From Oxytricha trifallax (lineage: Eukaryota > Ciliophora > Spirotrichea > Sporadotrichida > Oxytrichidae), in contig ARYC01001469.1 in the NCBI GenBank assembly GCA_000711775.1, positions 42,715-106,714 on the forward strand: a stretch of DNA of 64,000 bases, read 5' to 3'. Shown here piece by piece: positions 46,250 through 56,344 of the stretch; positions within the stretch are counted from its first letter, which is position 1; each line of letters starts with the position of its first letter. The position numbers and the translations under genes are program-made. The notes under the pieces were generated by a model that worked only from the letters and a program-made list of their open reading frames with translations, had not been told where the DNA came from and did not search any database.

Positions 46250-46686
46250 ATGTTGACCAGAGACAAACAGGAAAAAAGAGCTCACAGGACTCAAGGGAGT
46301 GGAGAAAAGCGCTTACCAGTCCCACCGCTGCTAGGAAACGTAATCTCTGTCTTTTCGATGTGGTAGCTTCAGCACCCTGACCCGGTGTGGGAGAGAAATC
46401 CTTATCGTTGGCTTCAATGGTTTTCGTCTTCTCACTTCTAAGGCAGAGCGTACCTTCATCCTGCTCCCTTTTACCTAGGAAACTGAACTCAAGGCAGGCA
46501 AACTAATCTATGCAGGGAAATCCTTGTGTCCAAGCGCACTCGAGGAGTGTAGTAGCTGACAGATCGAACCTCTCTGACTGGTCCCTAATGCATTGCGACA
46601 AGCAGCCCCCTACCTGCCCTTGGTAAGCCTTAGTATAATACAAAGCTATATCAGAAAGTCCCAAGTGATGTTGGCGCCTCACCCAG
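46250..46686 (+). CDS. two adjacent GC-rich ORFs, hypothetical
   Basis: ATG 46250 to TGA 46484-46486 (78 codons): MLTRDKQEKRAHRTQGSGEK, LPVPPLLGNVISVFSMWQLQ, RAYLHPAPFYLGN. A second TGA-free frame follows to about 46672 with NPCVQAHSRSVVADRSNLSD and HCDKQPPTCPWQALVQYKAI. Markedly GC-richer than its flanks. Could be a broken coding block or a non-coding GC-rich segment: the Trp/Pro/His-rich composition is unusual, and in GC-rich DNA a TGA-only code leaves long open frames by chance. Confidence 0.35.
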
Positions 46687-48211
46687 CAATTAACTTTCTA
46701 ATTTAATAATAAATTGGGTTGTTATGAGAACTGAAAAAGAAAAAAATGATAGAGTTTTATAGTTAAAAAAGGAGATCGGAATCTTGGCTCTTATATTAAG
46801 TTACATAGATCAAAACAGTGCCATGGTTTTATATATTATAAGCAAAAATATCACTTACAGATTTACTTTATACTCATATTATGCCTAGAGGGAATGACCC
46901 AGAAAATTGTTGGATATTGGTTTTCATTATGGCAGACTACACTTGTACTTGAATTAGAAATTACCAATAAAATTAAGATTTCAGATACTCGCAAAGACCG
47001 GATGGACATTTAAAAATAATGGCTAATTTTTAGCCATTAGAAACGAACCGTTAAAAGGCGAATATTGAGAAATTCAGCAACTCATATACTGATGAAGTCA
47101 AATATAGATTACAGATAAAGGAAACTAGAAGTTGTATCAGGTGGAATACGAATAGAAAGTTGCAGAAATAATAAAACAATAATTCACAGAGGTACACCAA
47201 TGATGAGTTAATTATATATATCATAACTAGTCATAATTATTAAGATAAATTCAGTAACACGAATTAAATGCTAGTTAATAATAGAATTATCAGTATATTT
47301 ATGGACAAAAACAAGTTCAAAATCTATTAATATAGATTAATTATTAATATCAAAACTCAAAATCATAAAAAGTATATAAATTATCAAACCTAAACTCACT
47401 CATAAGATAACTGACTTAATAATATAAGAAAAGAAGCACAATAACAAGAAAAGAGGAATAAAGAGATATCATGAATGAGATGGGGTGATCCGAAATAAAA
47501 ACTAGGGAAATGATAAAAATATATAGTATGAATTGCAATTTATGTGTATTCACTTATAATTATTTAAAAATATATCTATTTATCTATTCTGATTTCTTAC
47601 TTTGTCTCAAAATTATGTTAATTATTTAAATTATATTATTGTTTAATTTTAAATAATGAATAATTTATAAATGATTACTGTCCATTTAAATATAAAGTAT
47701 GGTATAATATAATGCATATAAGCATATTGATATCACCAATTCGTAGAAATTTGTATTTTAACACATCAATCATATTTTTTATAATTAATAATTAATGAAT
47801 ATAATATGGTTTATCATTAGTTTGAATCAATGCGTTCTTTAACATATTATTATTCTAAGAATAGACAATTTTATAGCCCTTTGCCAACTTTATATATAAG
47901 AGTGAAGAAAGTATTATAAAATGCAAATCAAAAGCTTTAATTAATTTATATTAGAAGTGAGGAGCAATTAAATATGCACAACAACGACTATGATATGTTT
48001 GGCTTACACATAAAAAGTATGTTTCTCTATAAAGAACCTAAGACACAAATAGTATAATGGGAATTTGGTTTTAAGAGTGATAACATTGTCTTCAGGATAC
48101 CATCAAAGTCCTACAAATTTATTCATAGTAATAGCTGTGCTTGGCAAATTTACACCTCTTTTCATAGCAAGATACTTTCAGTACGGAATCTTCACACTTG
48201 ATTAGGACTCT
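46687..48211. other. AT-rich stretch, nothing recognised
   Basis: No gene, repeat or RNA supported. Confidence 0.4.
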
Positions 48212-48466
48212 TCAAGATATACCACATTTGACACTCTAGAATCTTAGATGTTTTTATTGTAGAAGTACCTCTTTTTATTTGCAGGTTTTGTTGATCTTCA
48301 AGGAATTTACTTTATGATGAAATCTGTGGACGCTTTGATGAATTTGTTCAAAGAGAGATACGATGTCAAATATCAAATATAAAATATTCCCAACCATAAA
48401 CTTAGCCAGCAAAGAAAGAATTGATACTTGGTTCTTACTTAGACAATGCGTGATAGATTTTGGCAA
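48212..48466 (-). CDS. small hypothetical ORF
   Basis: 84 TGA-free codons ending at 48212-48214: KSITHCLSKNQVSILSLLAK, FMVGNILYLIFDIVSLFEQI (hydrophobic, possible membrane helix), VHRFHHKVNSLKINKTCK. No ATG at the left edge of the frame. Weak evidence. Confidence 0.3.
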
Positions 48467-48734
48467 GGTATATATATGATGAGAGTATTTATGTATTATC
48501 TTGTTCTCTCTAATCCTGAGAATCTTCAGTATTAGCTAAACATCTGTTACTGTAAATCTCTGACGCCTTCGATCTCTTTGTCTCACGAGTCCCTCCCCTT
48601 TGATGCTGCGGATAGCCTTTGCCTTGATCTAACTGCGACTGCCACATCGCCTTCTCTGCACTAAAAGGGAAATGCTAAGCTGGGGTATGGGAGACTTACT
48701 TTTGATATTTGCAAAAGGGAAATTTTCGGAAATA

Positions 48735-49190
48735 GTATTGCAGTCGATATGGGGGTAAATTCGAGCCTGTCGGGCAGCCAGTGGCACCACTCAAACCGTC
48801 TCGTTCTATCTCAAGACAGTGGAACTTTCGACCAGACATCTATCCCGAGTCCGAGATAATAGAGCATCAGTTTATCGAAAAAGGCCTTTGAGTTCCACAA
48901 CAATGACTTTGAGATTTCATGGAGTCTATTTGCTAATCAGACATTTTCAAGGCCCAGGTGTTTGAGGCGGCTATTAAGGCCCGTAGGTACCCGTGCTGGA
49001 GCCACCCTATGTCCAAGCGAGATATCTGCACAGCTAGTTCCATGATTTACTTGCCCAGTTGTTGCCTCATTACCCATTGGGGAGTGCCCTTGCCCTGTGA
49101 ATGTAGCGCTTTTCCTCTGCCGTTAGAGCTCCTTCCTCAAGAGGGGACTGCAAATGGCTCGGTGAAAATAACATTTTCACTTTAAGAATC
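48735..49190 (-). pseudogene. units D and U, copy of the second block
   Basis: Minus-strand frame TGA-free from about 49138 to 48820, with MRQQLGKQIMELAVQISRLD and GWLQHGYLRALIAASNTWAL, aligned with the U copy at 21933-22190 and the transposase-like C-terminus at 55403. Then unit D (LMLYYLGLGIDVWSKVPLS) down to 48735. The end of the transposase-like part lacks the stop seen in the other copies. Confidence 0.55.
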
Positions 49191-49199
49191 ATCAATTTT

Positions 49200-50010
49200 A
49201 ATTTCGATTTCAAAATTTATTGATCGTAGATATAAATTTTTAACTTGTCAAGTTTCAACAAACCCCGATTATTTTTCACAAAAGTTGAGAATTTTAAAAA
49301 AGAATGATGCATTTATTATGAATTGCACTATAATTGCACTCTTTAAGTATGGTATAATACTTATATGAATAAAGCTATATATTTTATTTATTTATAATAG
49401 TTAAAATATATTCTTTAAAATATTAATCAATATAAAATTAGATAAATTTATATTAACTCACTTTTTAATTGAAGATTCAGGAATTCTACTATTGTATTTT
49501 AAATTAGTTATGAGTCTTAATGAAATTATACTAAATTTTAAAAAGACTCATTTGAATCTCTAATTATACTAAATATAATAATTTTTATCCACAAAGAGTG
49601 ATTATAGGAAGTGTTTTTGAATAATTATTTTAAAAAGAGCATTGTTCTAAATTTCTTTATAGATTTCATATAAGTCTAAATTGACATTTATGAAATTTTA
49701 CATCTTATCATAAGCTAATATCATAACAATATTAAAATGTTCAAATTTATATTTTAAGTTTTTGAGTGTCTCCAATTAAAGGACATTAAGTATTTATATA
49801 TATGCCATTGTTGCTTTTAATATCATTAAAGTATATTATATTGTAATAAATATTGACTTATATGAATTTCACTCATGGAAAATTAATGAAATGCATTTTA
49901 CTAATTAAACATCATTGAAATTCATATAAAATATAATATAAATGGCATTATATATAAGAATCATTTTTAACTGGTTCAAAAAATAATGAATGATAGTAAT
50001 ACAATTAGTT
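49200..50010. other. AT-rich insertion between U and V of block 2 (IES candidate)
   Basis: About 810 bases of AT-rich DNA occupy the place where block 1 has only a 39-base GT...AG segment between V and U. Starts after a GTAAAAC at the V end. No coding sequence seen. Confidence 0.45.
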
Positions 50011-50068
50011 TTACAGATAGGTAGGCAGAGGAGTCTTGAGCGGCTTCAATATCTGCTAATGGGGTAGA

Positions 50069-50455
50069 TCAGTAGTAGCTAGTGTGGGCAGCGTTGGCGT
50101 AGTTATTCATGATAAATGCTGCAAGCATGTTATTGTCTACATTGCTGTTAAAGAAGCTAGTTGCTGGATAATCAAACGCTCCAGTAATGCTATCAGCAGA
50201 GGAGAACACAAAAATGAAGCCTTCGTCTATAATTGCTTCAATGTCAGCTTGTGGGAAGGTGGTTGAGTGCTCATAAAGGACAGCATTAATCTTGCTGTAT
50301 GTCATAGCAACATCTCCTTCAGTTTGGTATGATAATCTGAAGTATTCATAACCGAGGACTAGAGTCTGGTCTTCTGGATCAACTACCTTAAAGAGTTCAA
50401 TTGATGGAGCTAAGAATCTGATCCAAACATTTGCTTCAGCAACCATAGGGGCAAG
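50069..50455 (-). CDS. unit V, copy 2: intact coding block
   Basis: Minus-strand frame APMVAEANVWIRFLAPSIEL, DQTLVLGYEYFRLSYQTEGD, VAMTYSKINAVLYEHSTTFP, IIDEGFIFVFSSADSITGAF, NSNVDNNMLAAFIMNNYANA, TGA at 50069-50071. Homology to block 1 continues past that TGA (ADIEAAQDSS...), so the stop may be a mutation or the true end may differ. Better preserved than copy 1. Family not recognised. Confidence 0.6.
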   Translation of the reverse strand, partial: LAPMVAEANVWIRFLAPSIELFKVVDPEDQTLVLGYEYFRLSYQTEGDVAMTYSKINAVLYEHSTTFPQADIEAIIDEGFIFVFSSADSITGAFDYPATSFFNSNVDNNMLAAFIMNNYANAAHTSYY

Positions 50456-50549
50456 TTCTGGTACATAGGTGAACTCTATTTACATGAAGAACAATATTTG
50501 CTTGTTAATCGTGGTCTGTTTAATTTAATTGTTTATTATGTATTAAAAA
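50452..50549. other. candidate IES between W and V of block 2
   Basis: About 98 AT-rich bases at the position where block 1 has the 63-base segment. Borders share only AGGG (ATAGGGGC left, AAAGGGCC right). Confidence 0.5.
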
Positions 50550-50551
50550 GG

Positions 50552-50960
50552 GCCCCCATCTCGTACCTTGGACACGCCCTTTAACAGCTCTGTTGGCTTC
50601 TCATGATCAGGTGCTTTTTCTAGGCCTCCAATGGGATCCAGGCCAATCTTACATGGCGTCTTCAGCGCACACTCTAGGATCTGCTTTCCAATTGGCGCTC
50701 GACCACCTTCTTAAAATGAACCCAGTGGTGGACGCTACAAGAGTCGAAGAGGATCTTCACGATCTCTACAATGCTGTGAATAGAGTGTCTTTTTAATTGA
50801 ATGTTCTCAAGTAGTCAGTGCATCTTGCGGACCATCTCTCACCAGCCCATCGTTGGCTCTTTGTCCAGCTCGAGGCCATCGTTGGCAGCAGCACGGAGGG
50901 CTACAGCTGCACCGAAAGCGAGGTCAGAGGCGGCTCATGGTGGTCCTGAATGTTTGGGTA
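50552..50960 (-). pseudogene. unit W, copy 2, decayed
   Basis: Minus-strand homology to 22756-23186: LLENIQLKRHSIHSIVEIVK and HHWVHFKKVVERQLESRS against LLDNMTVGERSQKEIHDVVA and HHREIVEHSIEMRAAV. TGA codons and shifts interrupt it; the end VRDGGP matches VKDGGP. Confidence 0.5.
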
Positions 50961-51054
50961 TGGCTTAGCCAGGAAGTCTCAGTACAACAGCTAGTTGAAA
51001 TAATTTTAAACTCTGAATAATAATATTAGTAGACTTAAATACTATTCTTTAAAA

Positions 51055-51140
51055 TTTGGTTTCTAGTTAAATTGTGAAGACCCCCTATATATATATATAA
51101 AAGACCCTAGTTAAAATAATGAATAGCAACAAATTATTAG
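51055..51140. repeat. decayed counterpart of the 23268-23372 inverted repeat
   Basis: GAAGACCCCCTATATATATA flanked by GGTTTCTAGTTAAATT and AATAGCAACAAATTATTA; same place relative to unit W as in block 1, showing the duplication reaches this point. Confidence 0.5.
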
Positions 51141-51689
51141 TAATAAAATTATTGATAAATTCAAATTTAATTTAACTTTCAAATTCAAATTCAAATTTAC
51201 TCTTTTATTAAAAAAAAGGATAAATTCTTAAGATGTATTTATAAACTATCTGAAAATAAGCGTTAAAATCACATCCCAAAGCAATTGAATATTTTAAAAA
51301 TTCAATGGGAACATCTATAAATCACTTGAATTCATAGAATCATATTTTGTATGGTGGCTCCCATATTTATTTCTTTATATATCATGTTGATATTTTTAAA
51401 TAAAACACAGTAAAATATAGTCATTACTATTGGTTTTATTGTTTTTGTTACTGCTGTTGTTATTCATGCTATTAATGACTTTTTTGTTGGTTGTAATAGA
51501 CTATATAAATCCATAGAACATCTAATTAAATTATGAGAAATTGATTTCATTTACTAACTAATAAATAATATTCAGTAATTCTTATATAAACACATCATTA
51601 AATGAATTAAAAACAGGGATTATATTTCTAGAATTATTTTTTATATAATATATCAAAATGTTAATTAAGTATTAAAGTTTAGATGACCT
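51141..51689. other. AT-rich spacer
   Basis: Holds a TTTTGTTACTGCTGTTGTTA run like those inside some R2 copies, but the R2 ends are not recognisable. No gene. Confidence 0.4.
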
Positions 51690-52095
51690 TAAGTTTCCAA
51701 ATACAGTCCAATCACTCGATATGAATGTCTTCCCAGTCATTTGAGTCTTCCCTCCATTCATGAAGTTGTCCCCAAGGACACCATCAACTCCTGCTTATAA
51801 ATGAATCTTGTCTTTTAATTCAAATTTACTTCTTAAATTGTTAAATACACATTTTATTAAATCTTATTTTATATTATATTTACGATTGATAATTAAAATG
51901 TTTATTAAAATGTCAATTGAATGATTTAGAATGATTGTAACGGCTCCTATCAACTCTTGTAACAAGCTAATCACCAAATTAGACGGTGCCTCCTTGGGAC
52001 AACCCCTTGAAGACACCAGGATGACTCAAAGGACTTCATCGTTTATGTCTAGTGACAGGTCATTGACTATCGGGAGCTTACTCATGGGCTATGTT
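51690..52095 (-). CDS. gene fragment: two MDS-like blocks around a 166-base IES
   Basis: Coding on the minus strand at about 52095-51949 and 51790-51690. Removing one copy of the repeat ATCAACTC (51783-51790 and 51949-51956) with the DNA between gives a TGA-free frame running SHPGVFKGLSQGGTVQFGDQ, then LVTRVDGVLGDNFMNGGKTQ, then MTGKTFISSDWTVFGNL. Without the removal the frames do not connect. The upstream end (KLPIVNDLSLDINDEVL) is in a different frame, so there is also a shift near 52030. Family not recognised. Confidence 0.6.
51783..51948. other. IES candidate with 8-base pointer ATCAACTC
   Basis: 166 bases, AT-rich, bounded by ATCAACTC direct repeats; see the gene fragment at 51690-52095. 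Confidence 0.65.
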
Positions 52096-52164
52096 TGAAT
52101 CAACTTAACAGTATTAAATTAATGGAAAATAACTAATTAAATGGAGTTTAATTATGTGATGATG

Positions 52165-52960
52165 ATAAAGGAACAGCTTGTCAAGTGAAGATAATCAAAC
52201 TAGGAGATGCCTTTATCTGGCAAATATTCAGGAATTTAAGTAAATGCATTCAAATAATCAGGAATGTACCTTTAATTTATAATAATTAAAATTATAATTA
52301 AATAAATAATATGAAAATGTTAAATGATTAAAGTTTGATTTAGATTGAATGATAAATAGCATTTATATTTTCTGTCCACTTGCTTTTGCAATCACCAGCC
52401 TCTTCCTTGGCCACATATTCATATTTAACTGCCAAGATTTACAAATAACAACAACTACTTATTTAAATACTTACTTATTTATGAAGTATTTATTTATATA
52501 ATAATCACTATATTATTTCCAATGGATTAGCAACACAACATCACTTTACTAGTCTAATTGCAAATCAACTGACTTTCTCTGACGCAATAAGCAAGTAAAG
52601 CAGTGTTCCAATGCATCTAAACTGCATGGCTAGACATTCAATGCAATTAGCTGGATATCCTCGTTTCAATTAACTTACTTATCGTTAAACAGCATTTATA
52701 TATCCATTCTGCATGTGTCTCATAGATGCTTATAAACATTACATATTAATAATTATAATAGTTATAATTATTTATTTGAACTTAATAACACAGTGTTATT
52801 ATACACTAAACACTTCTTAGTTTAAGCAAGGTTTCACCTGGTTGTTCCCACATTCCTCAATAACTGCCTAAATATGCCTGCATTCTCCCTGCATGGATGC
52901 TAGAAGAGCAGCTTGCTAATATGACCAACTAATCTCAATTGTGATGTTAAACCTGATATT
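52165..52960 (-). CDS. further small coding blocks in AT-rich DNA
   Basis: Short minus-strand blocks separated by AT-rich DNA: IPEYLPDKGISQFDYLHLTS (about 52235-52165), AVKYEYVAKEEAGDCKSKWT (about 52440-52378), LKRGYPANCIECLAMQFRC (about 52690-52565) and LTSQLRLVGHISKLLF (about 52950-52840). Each is a TGA-free, normal-composition frame of 20-40 codons, so the stretch 51690-52960 could be one micronuclear gene cut into small MDSs. Order and pointers other than ATCAACTC were not resolved. Individually each block is weak. Confidence 0.4.
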
Positions 52961-53645
52961 CCTGCATATCTATCTAATTTATCAGTTATATCAAGATATA
53001 TTACAGATATATATAGTGATTATTTTAAATAATCATGTTTAATGGTCATGTTTTATGGTAATATTTAATGGTTATACTTATGCAAATGAATTATGAAATT
53101 GAGAATAAGGAGCTTTGAAATTGATTGAAGGAATGCTTGTGATGGATTGTGGTAATACAGGCCGTGAATGAGAAGATAATGTAGGAAAGTTAGGTTAATT
53201 AATAGTTTATTCGTATAATTATTTGTCGTGATGTATTAGATAGATGTTTATATTTATTGACACAAAAAGAATTTAATAATTATTAATTTAGCATGGTGAT
53301 TAACTTGTTATTTTAATGAATGAAATAATTATATTAATACTTCTGCTTTCACTTTTGAGTAATTTCATTGAATCATACTTAAGTTTCACAACTTTATAAT
53401 ATTTCTTCACATTTAAATTATATTTCTCAATGATTTCATACATTAAAATAAAAGCATTAATTGTTAAAAGCATGGTAAAACTCCAAGAGTAAAATTTCGT
53501 GTAAGAATCGTGAAATGTTTTTGAACCTAATTAAAAATAAAATAATCACTCATTTAAATAAAAATCGTCTACAAGAAATTTGCATCAATAATAATTAGAA
53601 ATTACGAATATATAATTAATTATAAAATAAAAAAAAAATTACATC
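52961..53645. other. AT-rich spacer, nothing recognised
   Basis: No feature seen. Confidence 0.4.
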
Positions 53646-54350
53646 ATTGGTCAAACAGCATTACACAACCGACATCACTGAAATCTATGTCATCGGTGTT
53701 CAAGTCAAGCAAGCCAACAACCCCAATTTATCCAACGACTTTACAGACTTAGCTTAAGTCCATTTGACGAGTGGGCCAGATTGGCATTAGGTGCAAGAGG
53801 TATTAAATATCAAAATGCGAGATGGATCTCTAAGTCAAAGCTCCATGGCATGTTGCAATCAATTTAAGCTTTGTTCCATTCCTTGAACTCTCAGATGGTA
53901 CCATCCTTTATGAGTCTAAAGTACTAATTTAATGTACTTCCCAGAAGAAGCATACCCAGAATTTCAATACTCAATACTTCCCTCAGAATCAGCATAAAGA
54001 GCTCAAATCAGACTTGCCATCGCTTTGATTAATCAAATATAGTCTGAATACAATCAAATTTAGATGAAGAGACTTGGCTTCAGTGATGAAGTAGCCAAAA
54101 ATCTTAAGGATAATCTCTAAAAGATTGAAGATTTCCTTGAAATTTAATAAAAAAAGAATCTAGATTAGCCCTCGTAATTGATCACCATATTCAACTTGAT
54201 ATTCACTACTTTCCAGTTCTTAGAAAATAAGCTAGCATGAAGAGTTTGGCTCTCGATTTTATTGATTGAAAAGTTGACTTATATGGTAACTTCTCAAAAT
54301 ACAATGACATTCACCTCGCTTGTACTAAATACCCCAAACATGGCTACTGA
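53646..54350 (+). pseudogene. glutathione S-transferase-like fragment, frameshifted
   Basis: Coding signal moves through frames: RLSLSPFDEWARLALGARGI (about 53745), then FVPFLELSDGTILYESKVLI (about 53870), then YFPEEAYPEFQYSILPSESA and QRAQIRLAIALINQIQSEYN (about 53940-54060), ending near TGA 54238-54240, with a further shifted piece KVDLYGNFSKYNDIHLACT. The thioredoxin-fold GST landmarks are clear: VPFLEL-DGT-(I)LYES followed by a YFPEEAYPE helix and LLP...RAQ. At least three indels, so not functional as it stands. A leading frame KQHYTTDITEIYVIGVQVKQ at 53650-53730 may belong to another gene. Confidence 0.65.
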
Positions 54351-54824
54351 TTACATAGAATACAGCATCTCAGATAAGAACGGTGCTTTCCAAAAGTACT
54401 TGATGTGGTTAATGAGAAGATTAGTAGATGGAAGTTACGCTTAAACATCAAGTGATATTGATTTACTTTCAGCAGTTCCACAAAACATTACTGATCTCTA
54501 TATTTACACTAACCTCGTTGGCTTTTACCAAAACGACGTATCAGAAAATGATAATCTCTCAGCTATTTTGGATAATCTTACTACTTTCTATAAAAATGAT
54601 TATCTCTCAAATACTGCAACTCCATTGACAAGTGACCCAATCTTTTTGTCACTTTTCCATTCTTGCTTTAAGATTCTCCAATGATGACTACAATGACTTA
54701 ACTTAAACAATTGCCTCAAGACTCGGGTATACATATTCAAGTAGCAAAGTGTAAATTCATGCCCTCACTTCATACTACGTGTATACTCCATTCAATTCAG
54801 TAAAGCAGCAATGGTTGGGAATTT
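54262..54824 (+). pseudogene. hypothetical coding block, one frameshift
   Basis: MIEKLTYMVTSQNTMTFTSL, MRRLVDGSYAQTSSDIDLLS, YTNLVGFYQNDVSENDNLSA and LTTFYKNDYLSNTATPLTSD run to a TGA near 54680. The signal then continues in the next frame (FSNDDYNDLTQTIASRLGYT, YSSSKVQIHALTSYYVYTPF). No family recognised. The second frame overlaps the transposase-like ORF that begins at 54825. Confidence 0.45.
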
Positions 54825-55403
54825 ATGACACTTTTGAAGAATATAAAGGATATTATAGTCAAGGCTATGATTGCAGGGTCACCAAATTTACATCATAATT
54901 ACAAGTCTTGTCAACCTGATGATTTAGAAAATAGCTTTGAGTTCTAAAGGAATCCGCCAGGAGATATATCTTCTCGTGTAGACGAAATCGAAACCACTCA
55001 ATAAAAATAAGCGAGAAGGGTCATCTTTATCTTTAAACTGGCACCCAATCTACCACCAGCTGGCGTTCACTCCCCTATGTTGATGGACAACGCGTCCTAC
55101 CACTGCAAAAGCTACACCATTAGTGTCTTGTAGAAGCTTAACGTCCCCATCCTGTTCCTGGGCCCCAACCAATACGATATGGCTCCAGTGGAAAAGGCAT
55201 TCAGGTTCATTAAGTGCCGCGACCTCACGCCATGCACTGCCTGTCTCTACGAAGTAAGCTTAAATTCCATAATAAGCTATAGGAAGCAACTGAGGCGCTA
55301 TGTGCAGGCCCTAGCTATGCAGCTCTCACACTTGGACATGCGGTGGCTCACCGGCGCGTTCGCATGCTTTTTAGTCGATGCCCTGAGCCTGCAGGATATC
55401 TGA
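54825..55403 (+). CDS. DD34E transposase-like ORF, C-terminal two-thirds
   Basis: 192 codons, ATG 54825 to TGA 55401-55403. Contains MLMDNASYHCKSYTISVLQK and FLGPNQYDMAPVEKAFRFIK: the second catalytic Asp (DNASYH) and the Glu (APVE) are 34 residues apart, as in IS630/Tc1 DDE enzymes. The first catalytic Asp is not seen, so the N-terminal part is missing. Different from the TBE transposase (DNASYH against DNLSVN) and much more GC-rich. Its C-terminus (YRKQLRRYVQALAMQL) is shared with units U at 21933 and 48.9 kb. Could be a domesticated macronuclear gene or a second transposon family. Confidence 0.65.
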
Positions 55404-55489
55404 TACTGTAATTGATTCTGGTTTTGGCCGTCCCCTTTGCGAACTCACGAATCTTCCATTCCCCATTAAACTTGCCAAATAATGACTAT

Positions 55490-55650
55490 TAGTATTCAAC
55501 GTTTATCTCAGCCTAGGTAACACTTGTCTGTGTCGAAGATTAGACGACGATGCGTCATTTTAAAGGCTCTCGAACGACTATCTTTACAGTACCTCAATGG
55601 CGTTTTTACCCTCGAATTCGTCTGCTACACTGATTTGGTAAGTTAGGCAA
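55490..55650 (+). repeat. unit D, copy 4
   Basis: Downstream of the transposase-like stop. Frame FNVYLSLGNTCLCRRLDDDA parallels DYLGPWDRCLSRRLHFRK of copy 1. Most diverged copy. Confidence 0.45.
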
Positions 55651-55735
55651 ACTTTTAGTATTAACATTTTTAATAGGCCAATTAATGTCAAATTCCCAAT
55701 TTTTAAAATCCAAGACTCCTTATTAAATTATAATT

Positions 55736-56344
55736 AAATTAGAAAATTAAAAGTTAGAAATTAGTAATGGAGCAGAGGCAAAAGAATAGGATCTCATGAA
55801 GACTACTACCTATTGCTGGTTTGAATTTGTCTGCTGGTATTATGAAATCTTGAGATGGGAAAAGAATTTGCCCGGCTATGAAAGCATTATAGAGAGATTT
55901 GAAGTTCACCCTGAGGATCATGAAGATCTCCTGTTCGCTTGGCATTTACTAAGACCTAGGCCCCACTATACAGGGTAAAGCGCATTTCCCAAGAAGTGAG
56001 GGAGCACCACGTCGCTACCAATCTCAACGGCTTCAATGCCCAAACAAGCCAGGCCCAGGTGGACCTCGTCAACGCCGAAATCTAGAAGCTTGAGAGGGTG
56101 AGCAAGGACAAGCTGTACTCTAGGCTGCAGGCAGTCTACATCGCAAACCCCTGGTTCCCCCCGCGTCATTATTGATCACTTAATCAAAGTCTGGGAAAAG
56201 ATGGAGACCGACCAGCTCAGACAATGGTATTGGTAAGAGATTGTGTTCAAGAATGACATCAAGGCCAGTGTGGCAGGCAGCTCAACCATGACCAGAGAGG
56301 AGAAGAAGTACTACGACAAAATTTGCAAGATTGTTGATTCGTGA
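55736..56344 (+). pseudogene. C-terminal part of a hypothetical gene, two frameshifts
   Basis: Three consecutive frames: WFEFVCWYYEILRWEKNLPG, YESIIERFEVHPEDHEDLLF to about 55980; REHHVATNLNGFNAQTSQAQ, VDLVNAEIQKLERVSKDKLY and NPWFPP to about 56158; after a C-run shift, IIDHLIKVWEKMETDQLRQW, YWQEIVFKNDIKASVAGSST and TREEKKYYDKICKIVDS, then TGA 56342-56344. GC-rich; AT-rich DNA starts right after the stop, as at a gene end. No family recognised. Confidence 0.5.

Noticed and set aside
46240-46700. Possible ribosomal RNA or structured RNA
   Set aside because: GC-rich, but I recognise no conserved rRNA, tRNA or snRNA block; listed only as weak ORFs.
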